Part shown: positions 8,248 through 16,679 of the stretch, piece by piece
Layout of the letters: each line of letters starts with the position of its first letter
Position numbering within the stretch: the first letter of the stretch is position 1
Source: JAEUHZ01 sp964552795
GTDB taxonomy: Bacteria > Planctomycetota > UBA1135 > GCA-002686595
Direction of reading: 5' to 3'
NCBI GenBank assembly: GCA_964552795.1
Contig: CAZKIO010000022.1
Location: 1 to 64,000, forward strand
Length of the DNA stretch: 64,000 nt
Program-made: the position numbers and the translations under genes
Notes under the pieces: generated by a model
What the model was told of the DNA's origin: nothing
Seen by the model: the letters and a program-made list of their open reading frames with translations, nothing else
Database searches by the model: none

Positions 8248-9150
8248 TCAGCGCTTCGCGCCGCGCACCGAGAGGCGCACCAGCAGGTTCAGCGCGAAGA
8301 TCAGCGTGATCAGGACCAGCATCCCGGCCCAGGCGAGGTCCTGCTCCTCGCGGTAGGGTCCGGTGGCGTAGTTGAAGATCTGCACGGTCAGCGACGGCAT
8401 CGGCTGCGACGGGTCGAGCGTCATCAGCCGCGATCCCAGCGCCGTGAAGAGGAGCGGCGCGGTCTCGCTCGCGACGCGCGCCACGGCCAGCATGACGCCG
8501 GTCAGCACTCCGCCCGTCGCCGTGGGCAGCACGACGCGCAGGATCGTCTGCGCGCGCGTCGCGCCCAGGCCGATCGAGGCCTCGCGATAGCTGCGCGGGA
8601 CCAGGAGCAGCATCTCCTCCGTCGCGCGGGCCACGATGGGGACCATCAGGATGCTCAACGCCAGCGCTCCGGCGTAGCCGTTGAAGTTGCCCAGCGGCAC
8701 GACGAGCAGCTCGTACCCGACGATGCCGATCACGATCGAAGGGATTCCGGCCAGCACGTCGCACACGAAGCGAACGGTTCCCGCGAGACGGCTGCCCGCG
8801 GCGTACTCCGACAGGTAGATGCCGGTGAGGACGCCGACGGGAATGCCGACCAGCGACGCAAGCCCGATCAGGATCCCCGTGCCGACGATGGCGTGCGCCA
8901 TCCCGCCGGGGTGTCCATCCATGCCGCGCGGGATCGGGAGCTCGGTCAGGAGGTCCCAGCTCATGGCACCGGCGCCCAGGGACACGAGGTATCCCAGGAC
9001 CAGCATCAGGATCCCGACGACGCTCAGCGCCGCGGCCACGCACGCGGCCTTCGCCACGGCGCTGGTCCAGCGCGCGAAGCGCGCCCGCGGCCGGCGCCGG
9101 ATGGCCGTGCCGCGCGGGCCGGCCGGGACCGTTTGCGTGAGGCTGCTCAC
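8248..9150 (-). CDS. pstA: phosphate ABC transporter permease PstA
   Basis: 300 aa from a GTG whose GTGA overlaps the pstC stop, with GTGAGG upstream as a likely ribosome binding site. It has six membrane segments and the binding-protein-dependent permease signature EASIGLGATRAQTILRVVLPTA that docks to PstB, plus MAHAIVGTGILIG and AGIPSIVIGIVGYELL, which are typical of PstA. With PstC it forms the phosphate channel. Translational coupling through the 4-nt overlap should give equal amounts of the two permeases. Confidence 0.94.
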   Translation of the reverse strand: MSSLTQTVPAGPRGTAIRRRPRARFARWTSAVAKAACVAAALSVVGILMLVLGYLVSLGAGAMSWDLLTELPIPRGMDGHPGGMAHAIVGTGILIGLASLVGIPVGVLTGIYLSEYAAGSRLAGTVRFVCDVLAGIPSIVIGIVGYELLVVPLGNFNGYAGALALSILMVPIVARATEEMLLLVPRSYREASIGLGATRAQTILRVVLPTATGGVLTGVMLAVARVASETAPLLFTALGSRLMTLDPSQPMPSLTVQIFNYATGPYREEQDLAWAGMLVLITLIFALNLLVRLSVRGAKR

Positions 9151-10184
9151 GCGGGCCTCACGGAGCGTCCGACGACGAGCCAGCGGGCGACGACGTTGAC
9201 CGCGAGCATCGTGAGCAGCAGCACGAGCGCGACCTCGATCAACGCGGCGCGGTGAATCTCGGTCGTGGACTCGGCGAACTCGTTGGCCAGGAGGCTGGAC
9301 ATCGTCTGCGCCGGCGCGAACGGCGACGGATGGATCTGGTTGTTGTTGCCGATCACCATTGTCACGGCCATGGTCTCGCCGGCGGCGCGCGCCAGGCCCA
9401 GCAGCACCGCGCCCAGGAGACCGGAGCGGCTGTAGCGCAGCATCGCCCACGAGCTCTGCCACCAGGTCGCGCCCAGCGCCAGCGAGCCCTCGATCTGCTC
9501 GCGCGGAACCGCGCGCAAGACGTCGCGGGAGATCGCGGTCAGGATCGGCAGGACCATGATCCCGAGCACCAGGCCGCCGCACAGCAGGTCGCGTCCGGCG
9601 AGCGGCAGCTCGCGCTCCACCGCCTGGCCGCCCAGGACCAGGGTCTCGCGGAACATCCAGTGCAGGCCGGGGATGTCGAGCAGGCCGCGCAGACCCGGCT
9701 CGATGTGGTCCTGCAGCATCGGCGCGAGCACCATCAGGCCCCACATCCCGTAGGCGATCGACGGGATCGCCGCGAGGAACTCGATCAGGAACGACAGCAC
9801 CGCCGACGATCGTCCGCGCCAGACGCGCGCCAGGACGAGCGCGGTTCCCAGCCCGATCGGGACGGCGAACAAGAGCGCCAGGAACGAGCTCGCGACCGTG
9901 CCCCACAGCACCGGCAGCGCACCGAACTCGGGCGGGATCGTCTCCGTCAGCGGCTCGCCGTCCTCGAACACGATGCGGCCCTGGGCGTCGCGCACCTGGA
10001 CCTCGAGCGTGTTCGGGCGCCACTCGTCGTTGGTCAGGAACTCGAGGCCGAAGGCCTGGATGCTGGGCATGGCCGGGCCGATCAGCACGACCACGATCCC
10101 GACGAGCAGCACCAGCGTGTAGATGGCGGCCGTGCCCGAGATCAGCGCGAGTCCCTTGTCCATCAGCCGCCGGCTGGCGGGCAT
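9147..10184 (-). CDS. pstC: phosphate ABC transporter permease PstC
   Basis: 345 aa from the ATG at 10184. An in-frame TTG at 10280 would add 32 low-complexity residues, and neither start has a good ribosome binding site. It has six membrane segments, the coupling motif EGSLALGATWWQSSWAML and the PstC-typical GLARAAGETMAVTMVIGN. An extracytoplasmic insertion after the first membrane segment (about residues 55-95, LEVQVRDAQGRIVFEDG) and a second between later helices make it longer than the usual 300-320. It pairs with PstA, overlaps it by 4 nt, and lies 105 nt downstream of pstS. Confidence 0.92.
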   Translation of the reverse strand: MPASRRLMDKGLALISGTAAIYTLVLLVGIVVVLIGPAMPSIQAFGLEFLTNDEWRPNTLEVQVRDAQGRIVFEDGEPLTETIPPEFGALPVLWGTVASSFLALLFAVPIGLGTALVLARVWRGRSSAVLSFLIEFLAAIPSIAYGMWGLMVLAPMLQDHIEPGLRGLLDIPGLHWMFRETLVLGGQAVERELPLAGRDLLCGGLVLGIMVLPILTAISRDVLRAVPREQIEGSLALGATWWQSSWAMLRYSRSGLLGAVLLGLARAAGETMAVTMVIGNNNQIHPSPFAPAQTMSSLLANEFAESTTEIHRAALIEVALVLLLTMLAVNVVARWLVVGRSVRPA

Positions 10185-10289
10185 GGGACGACGCCGACGC
10201 TGGGCCCCGGAGGGCGTCGAGCCCCCCGGGTCACCAGCCTTCACGGATGCGGGCGGTGCTCCGCCGGTCGCGCGTTCCAAGTGTCGTGA

Positions 10290-11339
10290 TCAGCCGCGCG
10301 GCAGCGGCTGTCCGGCGTAGCGCAACGTGGAGAGCGCCTCCTCGACCTTCTTGAGCATCGCCGGGGCGAGCGGCGCGTAGTCGAGCTTGGCGGCGAACTC
10401 CTGCCCTTCGTGCGTCGCCCACCACAGGAAGTCGGCCAGCGCGGCGGCCTGCTCCTTGGACTTCAGGTTCTTCAGGTCCTGGTAGACGATCAGGTACGTC
10501 AGCGCCGCGATCGGGTAGCTCTCCTCGCCGGCCTGGTTCCACAAGTTGGCGGCCAGGACCGGACCCTTCAACTCCTTCGCCGCCGCCTCGCCCGCCGCCA
10601 TGATGCTCTCGGGGCTGGCCTTCACGAACCGGCCGGCCTGGTTGCGCACGGCGCCGTAGGGGATCTTGTTCTCGTTGGCGTAGTTCTGCTCGATGTAGCC
10701 GAGCGCGCCCTTGGTCGTCTGGATGACGGCGGTGACGCCCTGGTTGCCCTTGCCGCCCTGGCCGATGGGCCACTGCACTTCCTTGCCCATGCCCACCGAG
10801 CCCTTGAAGGCCTCGCTCTGCGTGCACAGGTAGCTGGTCCACACGTAGGTCGTGCCGCTGCCGTCCGTGCGCCACACCGGCGTGATCGTCAGGTCGGGCA
10901 GCGCGACGCCGGGGTTCAGGGCCTTGAGTTCGGCGTCGTTCCACTTGCTGATGCGGCCCTGGTAGATCGCGGCCAGCACCTCGCCGGTGAAGCGCAGGTC
11001 CTGCGCCAATCCGGGCAGGTTGTAGGCCGGAACGACCGCTCCGGCGCAGCTCGGGATCTGGACGACGTTGCCCGCGCCCAGCTTCTCCAGGTCCTTCTTG
11101 CCGAGCGGCGCGTCGGAGGCGCCGAAGTCCACGGTCGCATCGGTGATGGCCTTGACGCCGCCGCCCGAGCCGATCGCCTGGTAGTCGATCTTCACGTCGG
11201 GGTTGGCCTTCTGGTACTCCGCGACGAGGCGCTGGTAGAGCGGGGCGGGGAAAGTGGCGCCAGCGCCCTGCAGGCGCACTTCGGCGTTCAGGGTCGCGCC
11301 GGTGAGCGCGAGCGCGAGCAGGCTGAGCGTGATCCGCAT
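10290..11339 (-). CDS. pstS: phosphate ABC transporter substrate-binding protein PstS
   Basis: 349 aa from the ATG at 11339, with AGGAGA 6 nt upstream; a longer reading to 11459 is less likely. It has a classical signal peptide (MRITLSLLALALTGATLNA). The mature protein starts with the PstS hallmark LQGAGATFPAPLYQ and contains GSGGGVKAITD, FGASDAPL and WRTDGSGTTYVWTSYL, loops that ligate phosphate. It delivers periplasmic phosphate to PstC/PstA. It is first in the minus-strand pstS-pstC-pstA unit, with a Pho-box-like repeat about 80 nt before the start. Confidence 0.96.
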   Translation of the reverse strand: MRITLSLLALALTGATLNAEVRLQGAGATFPAPLYQRLVAEYQKANPDVKIDYQAIGSGGGVKAITDATVDFGASDAPLGKKDLEKLGAGNVVQIPSCAGAVVPAYNLPGLAQDLRFTGEVLAAIYQGRISKWNDAELKALNPGVALPDLTITPVWRTDGSGTTYVWTSYLCTQSEAFKGSVGMGKEVQWPIGQGGKGNQGVTAVIQTTKGALGYIEQNYANENKIPYGAVRNQAGRFVKASPESIMAAGEAAAKELKGPVLAANLWNQAGEESYPIAALTYLIVYQDLKNLKSKEQAAALADFLWWATHEGQEFAAKLDYAPLAPAMLKKVEEALSTLRYAGQPLPRG

Positions 11340-11419
11340 GTCGTCTCCTGGGTGAGTGGGTCGTCGTTCGTGTGCGGGGGCAAGCTCGCATCGCCGATCC
11401 AGGGCCCGGCCAAGCGAGT

Positions 11420-11435
11420 GTGAAGAGTCGATGAA
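11420..11435 (-). promoter_or_regulatory. candidate Pho box upstream of pstS
   Basis: Reading toward pstS, TTCAT (11435-11431) and TTCAC (11424-11420) are spaced at exactly 11 nt, as in known PHO boxes. The site is about 80 nt before the start codon. It lies between divergent genes, so it could also affect the plus-strand gene at 11498. Prediction only. Confidence 0.4.
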
Positions 11436-11497
11436 GGCCCCCGGGAGTCGCTCCGGCACGGTATCCAGCGGTTCCGCGCCGGAGGAGAATGGACGGC

Positions 11498-12901
11498 ATG
11501 CGGCGCCCGAGCCTGATCCTGCTGGCGGCCTGCTGCCTGGCGGTCGCGCTGGCGCTGTTCGCGCTCCCGATCGCGTCCAAGAGCGACGCGTCCGGCGCCG
11601 AGCCCACGCCGCCGATCGCGTCCGGCAGCACCGCGACCCGCGAGCTGCTCGAGCCCGAGCGTGGCGCGCACCCGCCGCGCGACCCGGCGGCGACCGTCGC
11701 CTCCGGCGCCTACCGGCCGGACTTCCCGGGTCCGGGCGCGCCGTCCGCGGCGCCGCCGGTTCCGACCCCTGGCCTGCTGCGCGGCCGGGTCGTGCGCGAC
11801 GAAGACGGTGAGCCGATCGCCGGCGTGCTGGTCGATGCCTCGCTGGCCGACGCGGGCCAGCCGACGGAGTCGTTCGCCGCGGGGCCGGCGGTCTCCTGGG
11901 CGACCACCAACGCCGCCGGCGAGTTCGGCTGCCTGATCCCGGCCGACGGGCGCTGGACCGTCCAGGCCTCGACGCTCGGTCGCGATCCCGTCACGCGCGA
12001 CGTGCTCGTGCGCGAGCGGACGCCCGAAGAGTTCGTCGAGCTGCGCATGTCGAGCCTGCGCGTCCTCGCCGTGCGCCTGGTCGACGCGCGCGGCGCGCCC
12101 GCCAGCGCGGCGGCGCTGGGGCTGGATCCCCTGTTCGAGGACCGCGTGCGCGTGGTGCTCGCCGAACGCTGCGTGGCGCCGGGCGCCGTGGTGCCCACGT
12201 CGTCGCTGCTGCCGCTGCGCGCGCGGGCGGCCGGGACCTTCGCCTGGACGGTCGAGGCCGCCGGAGCCGCGGGCCGGTGCCTGTGCGTGGCGCTGGGCGA
12301 CGCGGTGATCGCGGCGCACCTCTTGACGCGCGGCGAGACGGAGGTCGCGCTGCGCATCGATGCGGCCGACGTCGCGCTCGCGATGGGCTCGTGCGCGATC
12401 GAGGCCGTGGACGAGCGGACCGGCACGCCGGTCGCGGGTGGCACCGTGCGCATGATCCTGCCGGGAGGCGTGGCGCTGGAGCGCGTGCTCGACGCGGCCG
12501 GCCGCGCGTCGATCCGAAGCTGTCCGCGCGGCGAGGCGCGCATCGAGGTTCTGGCCGACGGATTCGCGCCCGGGGAGCGCCGCGTCGCCGTGCCCGGGGA
12601 CGCCGTTCACGTGATCCGGCTCCAGCCCGCGCGTCGCTTGGCGGGCGTCGTGCTGGATGCGAGCGGCGCGCCCGCCGCGCGCGTGCAGGTCTACCTGCGC
12701 CGACCCGAGAGCGCGGACCCCCTGCGGTCGGCCATCTCGGACGCGAGCGGCGCGTTCGAGTTCCAGCGCCTCGCGCCCGGCGACTACGTCGTCGGCTTCC
12801 GGGGGAGCGCGGGGAGCCACCAACGCGGGCCAACACCGGCGAGCGAGCAGCCGGTGTCGCTGCGGGGAGCGGACGTCGAGGGGCTCGTGCTGCGCTTCTG
12901 A
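11498..12901 (+). CDS. exported carboxypeptidase-regulatory-like repeat protein
   Basis: 467 aa from the ATG at 11498, which has GGAGGAG at a 10-nt spacing; an ATG 9 nt upstream sits too close to that site. The N-terminal hydrophobic stretch (LILLAACCLAVALALFALPIA) is a signal peptide or anchor, followed by a Pro/Ala-rich linker. Beta-sandwich units of the carboxypeptidase regulatory-like type are visible: LRGRVVRDEDGEPIAGVLV and GEFGCLIPADGRW in the first, LAGVVLDASGAPAARVQVY and ASGAFEFQRLAPGDYVVGF in the last. A middle section is less clear. Such domains usually mediate adhesion or structural roles outside the cytoplasm. No catalytic domain was seen. It is divergent from pstS. Confidence 0.75.
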   Translation: MRRPSLILLAACCLAVALALFALPIASKSDASGAEPTPPIASGSTATRELLEPERGAHPPRDPAATVASGAYRPDFPGPGAPSAAPPVPTPGLLRGRVVRDEDGEPIAGVLVDASLADAGQPTESFAAGPAVSWATTNAAGEFGCLIPADGRWTVQASTLGRDPVTRDVLVRERTPEEFVELRMSSLRVLAVRLVDARGAPASAAALGLDPLFEDRVRVVLAERCVAPGAVVPTSSLLPLRARAAGTFAWTVEAAGAAGRCLCVALGDAVIAAHLLTRGETEVALRIDAADVALAMGSCAIEAVDERTGTPVAGGTVRMILPGGVALERVLDAAGRASIRSCPRGEARIEVLADGFAPGERRVAVPGDAVHVIRLQPARRLAGVVLDASGAPAARVQVYLRRPESADPLRSAISDASGAFEFQRLAPGDYVVGFRGSAGSHQRGPTPASEQPVSLRGADVEGLVLRF

Positions 12902-12915
12902 GCGCGCGCGGGCGG

Positions 12916-14100
12916 CTACGGCGTCCAGGTCGTCTCGACGCCGTTCGACAGGTTGAACGTGCTCGGCATGCAGAAGTCCGCGGCGTTGCGGTACCAGACC
13001 TGGTAGCGGCGCACGCCGCCGGCGGCCGGGACCAGACCGCGCACGGACACCGGGAGATCGCCGCCGGCGGGGTACTGCGACGCGCCCGCCGCGTTCGTCT
13101 TGGTGCCCAGGCGGATGATCGTTCCGCCGACGCAGCGCAGCCCGTCGCCGAAGACCACGCCGTTGCCGCCGTTCTGCGCGTCGGTCCCCTGGAAGTACAG
13201 CGCCGTGCCGTTGGGCATCTGCGATCCGGAGAGCACGAACCCGTCGGCTGCCACGCTCGTCGATCCGCCGCCGGAGAGGTGCGCCCCGTCCGGAGAAACC
13301 GAGCTCGCGCAGCCATTGCCGGTCGCGCCGGGGTTCCCGCACGGGCAGGCCGTCGCGCTGCCGTCGCCGAAACAGTAGCCGGCCGCGCTCGACGCGCCGT
13401 CCAGCCACGCGATCACGTTGGTCCACAGCGCCTGGTGCTGGCTCGTGTACGACGGCGGGTAGCAGAAGTAGTTCGTGTCGTTCACGAACACGGCGCGGCC
13501 CGCGCCGAACGTGAGCGTGAACATCGCGCCGCTGCCGTCGGGGTTCGTCGCCACCATGGTCGTCGCGGCCGTCGGGTTGATCCAGCGGCCCGGCACGTTG
13601 ATGCCCGCGATCGTGCTGACGACGCCGCCCGGCCCGCCGACCAGCGGGTGCCCGGGCAGCACGATCGTCATCGCGAGGCCGGTGCCGGTGAGCTCGCCGC
13701 CGTGCACGGGGCCGCCGAGCATCTGGCCGAACTGGTCGTTGGTCGTCGCGCTGTTGTTGTTGTCGCCGATGTAGAGCAGCGCGCCGCCGCCCGCGATCCA
13801 GGACTGCAGCGCGGCGTGTTCGGCGGGGGACAGCACGGTGCCCGACGCGATGCGGCCCGTGACGAAGACGTCGACGCCCGAGAGCGCCGCCGGCGTGATC
13901 AGGCCGGTCGTCTGGACCGTGTGATTGTCCGCGATGAGCTGGTTGTAGGGCCCGGTCATGCCGTTGCCCGTCAGCCAGTACTGGTACGCGCCGCTGTTGC
14001 AGCGCGTGCCGTCGAAGGCCAGGACCACGCCGGCGCCGGCCGCCGTCGCCAGCGCCGCGAGCGCGCACGCCGCCAGGCCCGCGGCTCTCAGGGCGTCCAC
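12916..14100 (-). CDS. secreted protein, tandem paralogue 2, with shared C-terminal CPCGN domain
   Basis: 394 aa. The GTG at 14100 is inside the end of the upstream paralogue (11-nt overlap with its stop), implying translational coupling. It begins with a signal peptide (residues 2-24, DALRAAGLAACALAALATAAGA). The first about 240 residues (VVLAFDGTRC, SWIAGGGALLYIGDNNN, AIAGINVPGRW-like segments, NVIAWLDG) look like a beta/alpha fold of the class-I amidotransferase/ThuA type, but no catalytic triad was identified. The last about 150 residues carry ACPCGNPGATGNGC, VVFGDGLRCVGG, LGTKTNAAGASQYP and YQVWYRNAADFC, a domain repeated in two other proteins here. Function unknown. Confidence 0.8.
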   Translation of the reverse strand: MDALRAAGLAACALAALATAAGAGVVLAFDGTRCNSGAYQYWLTGNGMTGPYNQLIADNHTVQTTGLITPAALSGVDVFVTGRIASGTVLSPAEHAALQSWIAGGGALLYIGDNNNSATTNDQFGQMLGGPVHGGELTGTGLAMTIVLPGHPLVGGPGGVVSTIAGINVPGRWINPTAATTMVATNPDGSGAMFTLTFGAGRAVFVNDTNYFCYPPSYTSQHQALWTNVIAWLDGASSAAGYCFGDGSATACPCGNPGATGNGCASSVSPDGAHLSGGGSTSVAADGFVLSGSQMPNGTALYFQGTDAQNGGNGVVFGDGLRCVGGTIIRLGTKTNAAGASQYPAGGDLPVSVRGLVPAAGGVRRYQVWYRNAADFCMPSTFNLSNGVETTWTP

Positions 14101-15269
14101 GTCACCTCGACGCCGTTGGACAGGTTGAACGTGTTCGGCGTGCAGAATCCGGGATCGGCGTTGCGGTACCAGCACTGGTAGAGGCGCGGTCCGCCGCCCG
14201 GCGGGACCATGCCGCGCACCGAGATCGGGAGGTCGCCGGCCTCCGGGTACTGCGACGTGCCGCCGGCGTTGACCTTCGTACCCAGGCGCAGGATGGTGCC
14301 GCCGACGCAGCGCAACCCGTCGCCGAACACGATGCCGTTGCCTCCGCCCAGCATGCTCGTGCCCTGGTAGTAGAGCGCGGCCGCGTCGGGCATCCCCGTC
14401 CCGATGAGCTTGAACGTGTCGGCCGCCAGGCTGGCGAGGCCGCTGCCCGCGAGGTGCGCGCCGGCCGGGACGATCGAGTTGGCGCACCCGTTGCCCGGGG
14501 ACCCGCTGTTCCCGCAGGGACAGGCCGTCCCCGTGCCGTCGCCGACGCAGAAGGGCGTCGTCGGCGAGCCCGTGCGGTCCAGCCACGCGATCACGTTGTC
14601 CCACAGCGCCGCGTGATCGGCGCTGTACGCCGGCGGGAACGCGAAGTAGTTGACGTCGTTGGTCAGCACCGCCTTGCCGGCGCCGTACAGCACGGCGACC
14701 AGCGCGCCGCTGCCGTCGGGGTTCGTGGCGACGACCGTGCTGCCCGGTCCGGGGCTGCTCCAGCGGCCGACGAAGTTGAGGTTCGAGATCGTGTTGACGA
14801 CGCCGCCGGGTCCCTGGACCAGGGGGTGGGTCGGCTCGGCGATCGAGAGCGTGATCCCCGTGCCGTTGAACTGCCCGCCGTAGGCCGGCCCGTTGACGAT
14901 CTGCGCGAACTGCGCGTTCGCCGCGGAGACGCTGTCGTTGTCGCCCATGTAGAGGAACGCGCCGCCGCCCGCGACCCAGGCCTGGAGCGCGTCGGCCTCG
15001 CTCTGCGCCAGCGAGGTGCCGACCAGCAGCGCGCCGCTCACGAAGATGCGCGCGCCCGCCAGAGCGGCCGGCGTGATCGTCGTGATCGTCTGCACCGTGT
15101 GACCCTGCAGGCCGAGCTGCGCGAGCGGACCGGTCATGCCGTCTCCGGTCAGCCAGTACTCGTTCGCGCCGACGGCGCAGCGCGTCCCGTCGAACGCCAC
15201 GACGACGCTGGCCGTGGCGGGTGTCGGCGGCATGGCGGCGGCCAGGAGCGCGAGTGCTGCGGCTTTCAT
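14088..15269 (-). CDS. secreted protein, tandem paralogue 1, with shared C-terminal CPCGN domain
   Basis: 393 aa with a signal peptide (MKAAALALLAAAMPPTPATA). It is collinear with its downstream neighbour over the whole length: VVVAFDGTRC, EYWLTGDGMTGPLAQL, AGGGAFLYMGDN, PLVQGPGGVVNTIS, NVIAWLDR, then the C-terminal module ACPCGNSGSPGNGCANS, IVFGDGLRCVGG, LGTKVNAGGTSQYP and YQCWYRNADPGFC. The two copies are clearly diverged, so this is an old duplication and not an assembly artefact. It is the first gene of a two-gene unit, with a TAGGTT -10-like box 46 nt upstream. Function unknown; an extracellular or surface location is likely. Confidence 0.82.
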   Translation of the reverse strand: MKAAALALLAAAMPPTPATASVVVAFDGTRCAVGANEYWLTGDGMTGPLAQLGLQGHTVQTITTITPAALAGARIFVSGALLVGTSLAQSEADALQAWVAGGGAFLYMGDNDSVSAANAQFAQIVNGPAYGGQFNGTGITLSIAEPTHPLVQGPGGVVNTISNLNFVGRWSSPGPGSTVVATNPDGSGALVAVLYGAGKAVLTNDVNYFAFPPAYSADHAALWDNVIAWLDRTGSPTTPFCVGDGTGTACPCGNSGSPGNGCANSIVPAGAHLAGSGLASLAADTFKLIGTGMPDAAALYYQGTSMLGGGNGIVFGDGLRCVGGTILRLGTKVNAGGTSQYPEAGDLPISVRGMVPPGGGPRLYQCWYRNADPGFCTPNTFNLSNGVEVTWTP

Positions 15270-15315
15270 GCGGTCTCTCGTTCCGTGCGCGGGAGGCGCG
15301 CCCCCGCGCTCTCTG

Positions 15316-15321
15316 AACCTA
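15316..15321 (-). promoter_or_regulatory. -10-like box for the secreted paralogue pair
   Basis: TAGGTT on the minus strand lies 46 nt before the start codon at 15269, in the divergent intergenic region shared with the thiolase gene. It resembles the TAGnnT boxes seen before several other genes in this window. No convincing -35 was seen. Confidence 0.3.
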
Positions 15322-15346
15322 ACCGGGATCGGCGCGCACCGTCAGC

Positions 15347-15368
15347 CCCGGCCGTGACGTCGGCCGGG
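15347..15368. repeat. 8-bp hairpin in a divergent intergenic region
   Basis: cccggccg and cggccggg are separated by tgacgt. The site lies about midway between the divergent starts at 15269 and 15497, so an operator or a leader structure is possible. Nothing further supports a function. Confidence 0.4.
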
Positions 15369-15431
15369 CCGCTCTCGCGCCCGGGACGCGCGCGCGCGGT
15401 GCCGACCCTGGGCCGCGCGCTCCCCGGGCGC

Positions 15432-15437
15432 TAGAAT
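15432..15437 (+). promoter_or_regulatory. -10-like box before the acyl-CoA operon
   Basis: TAGAAT lies 59 nt before the thiolase start and matches TATAAT at 5/6 positions. It is the likely start of the fatty-acid/branched-acyl operon that follows. Confidence 0.4.
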
Positions 15438-15496
15438 CATCGCCCCGCATTCCGCCGCGACCCCTCCGCGCGGCGTCCGTGATCCGAGGAACCGCC

Positions 15497-16678
15497 ATGA
15501 GAGACGCCGTCATCGTCAGCGCGTGCCGCACCCCCGTCGCCCGGTTCCAGGGCTCGCTGAGCGGCTTCAGCGCCCCGCAACTTGGCGCGCTCGCCATCCA
15601 GGAGGCGCTGCGCCGCGCCGGCGTGCCGGCCAAGGAGGTCCAGGAGGTGATCTTCGGGAACGTGCTGACCGCGGGCCTGGGACAGAATCCCGCGCGGCAG
15701 GCGGCGCTCAAGGCCGGCATCCCCGACACGGTTCCCTCGGTCACGGTCAACATGGTGTGCGGCTCGGGCCTGAAGAGCGTGATGCTTGCCGCGCAGGCGG
15801 TCCGCGCTGGAGACGCCGACGTCGTCGTGGCCGGCGGCCAGGAGAGCATGACCAACGCGCCCTACCTCTTGCCCGAGGCGCGCGCCGGCGTGCGACTGGG
15901 TCACGGCAAGCTGATCGACTCGATGGTGTGGGACGGACTGTGGGACATCCACAACGACTTCCACATGGGCAGCACGGCCGAGCTGGTCGCCAAGAAGTAC
16001 GAGATCACGCGCCGCGCGCAGGACGAATTCGCCGCGCTGTCGCACAAGAAGGCCGGCGAGGCCGCGGCGGCGGGGCGCTTCGACGCCGAGACGTTCGCCG
16101 TCGCCATCCCGCAGCGCAAGGGCGACCCCGTGCAGTTCAAGACCGACGAGAACGTGCGCGCCGACACCACGGCGGACGGGATCGCCAAGCTGAAGCCCGC
16201 GTTCGAGTCGAACGGGACCGTGACGGCGGCCAACGCCAGCTCGATCAACGACGGCGCGGCGGCGCTCGTCGTCATGAGCGCCGAGAAGGCCAAGGCGCTG
16301 GGCTGCAAGCCGCTGGCGCGGATCAGCGCCTACGCGGCCGGCGGCTGCGCGCCGGAGTGGGTCATGATGGCGCCCGAGCGCTCGATCCAGGCCTGCTCGA
16401 AGCAGCTCGGCAAGAAGCCGTCCGACTTCGAGCTGCACGAGATCAACGAGGCCTTCTCGGTCGCGGCAATCGCGCTGATGCGCGTCCTCGATCTCGATCC
16501 CAAGAAGGTCAACGTGAACGGCGGGGCGGTCGCGCTGGGGCACCCGATCGGCGCGTCGGGCGCGCGCATCCTGGTGACGCTGCTGCACGCGATGCGGCAG
16601 CGAAACGCCAGGACGGGCATGGCCAGCCTGTGCCTGGGCGGCGGCAACGCCGTGTCGGTCGCGGTGGAGCGCGCCTGA
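15497..16678 (+). CDS. acetyl-CoA C-acetyltransferase (thiolase)
   Basis: 393 aa from the ATG at 15497, with GAGGA 7 nt upstream; a GTG at 15479 is the alternative. Catalytic residues fall where expected for the 393-residue biosynthetic thiolase family: nucleophile Cys88 in NMVCGSGLKS, His349 in GHPIGASGAR, and Cys379 in SLCLGGGNA, with HEINEAF before. It cleaves acetoacetyl-CoA to two acetyl-CoA, or runs in reverse. It heads an operon with a 3-hydroxyacyl-CoA dehydrogenase 1 nt downstream and acyl-CoA dehydrogenases, which fits a four-carbon acyl-CoA pathway better than long-chain beta-oxidation, where thiolase usually partners a multifunctional hydratase/dehydrogenase. Confidence 0.93.
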   Translation: MRDAVIVSACRTPVARFQGSLSGFSAPQLGALAIQEALRRAGVPAKEVQEVIFGNVLTAGLGQNPARQAALKAGIPDTVPSVTVNMVCGSGLKSVMLAAQAVRAGDADVVVAGGQESMTNAPYLLPEARAGVRLGHGKLIDSMVWDGLWDIHNDFHMGSTAELVAKKYEITRRAQDEFAALSHKKAGEAAAAGRFDAETFAVAIPQRKGDPVQFKTDENVRADTTADGIAKLKPAFESNGTVTAANASSINDGAAALVVMSAEKAKALGCKPLARISAYAAGGCAPEWVMMAPERSIQACSKQLGKKPSDFELHEINEAFSVAAIALMRVLDLDPKKVNVNGGAVALGHPIGASGARILVTLLHAMRQRNARTGMASLCLGGGNAVSVAVERA

Positions 16679-16679
16679 C

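Noticed and set aside
12916..15269. Assembly duplication explaining the tandem paralogues
   Set aside because: The copies differ throughout at protein and DNA level, so they are diverged genes.
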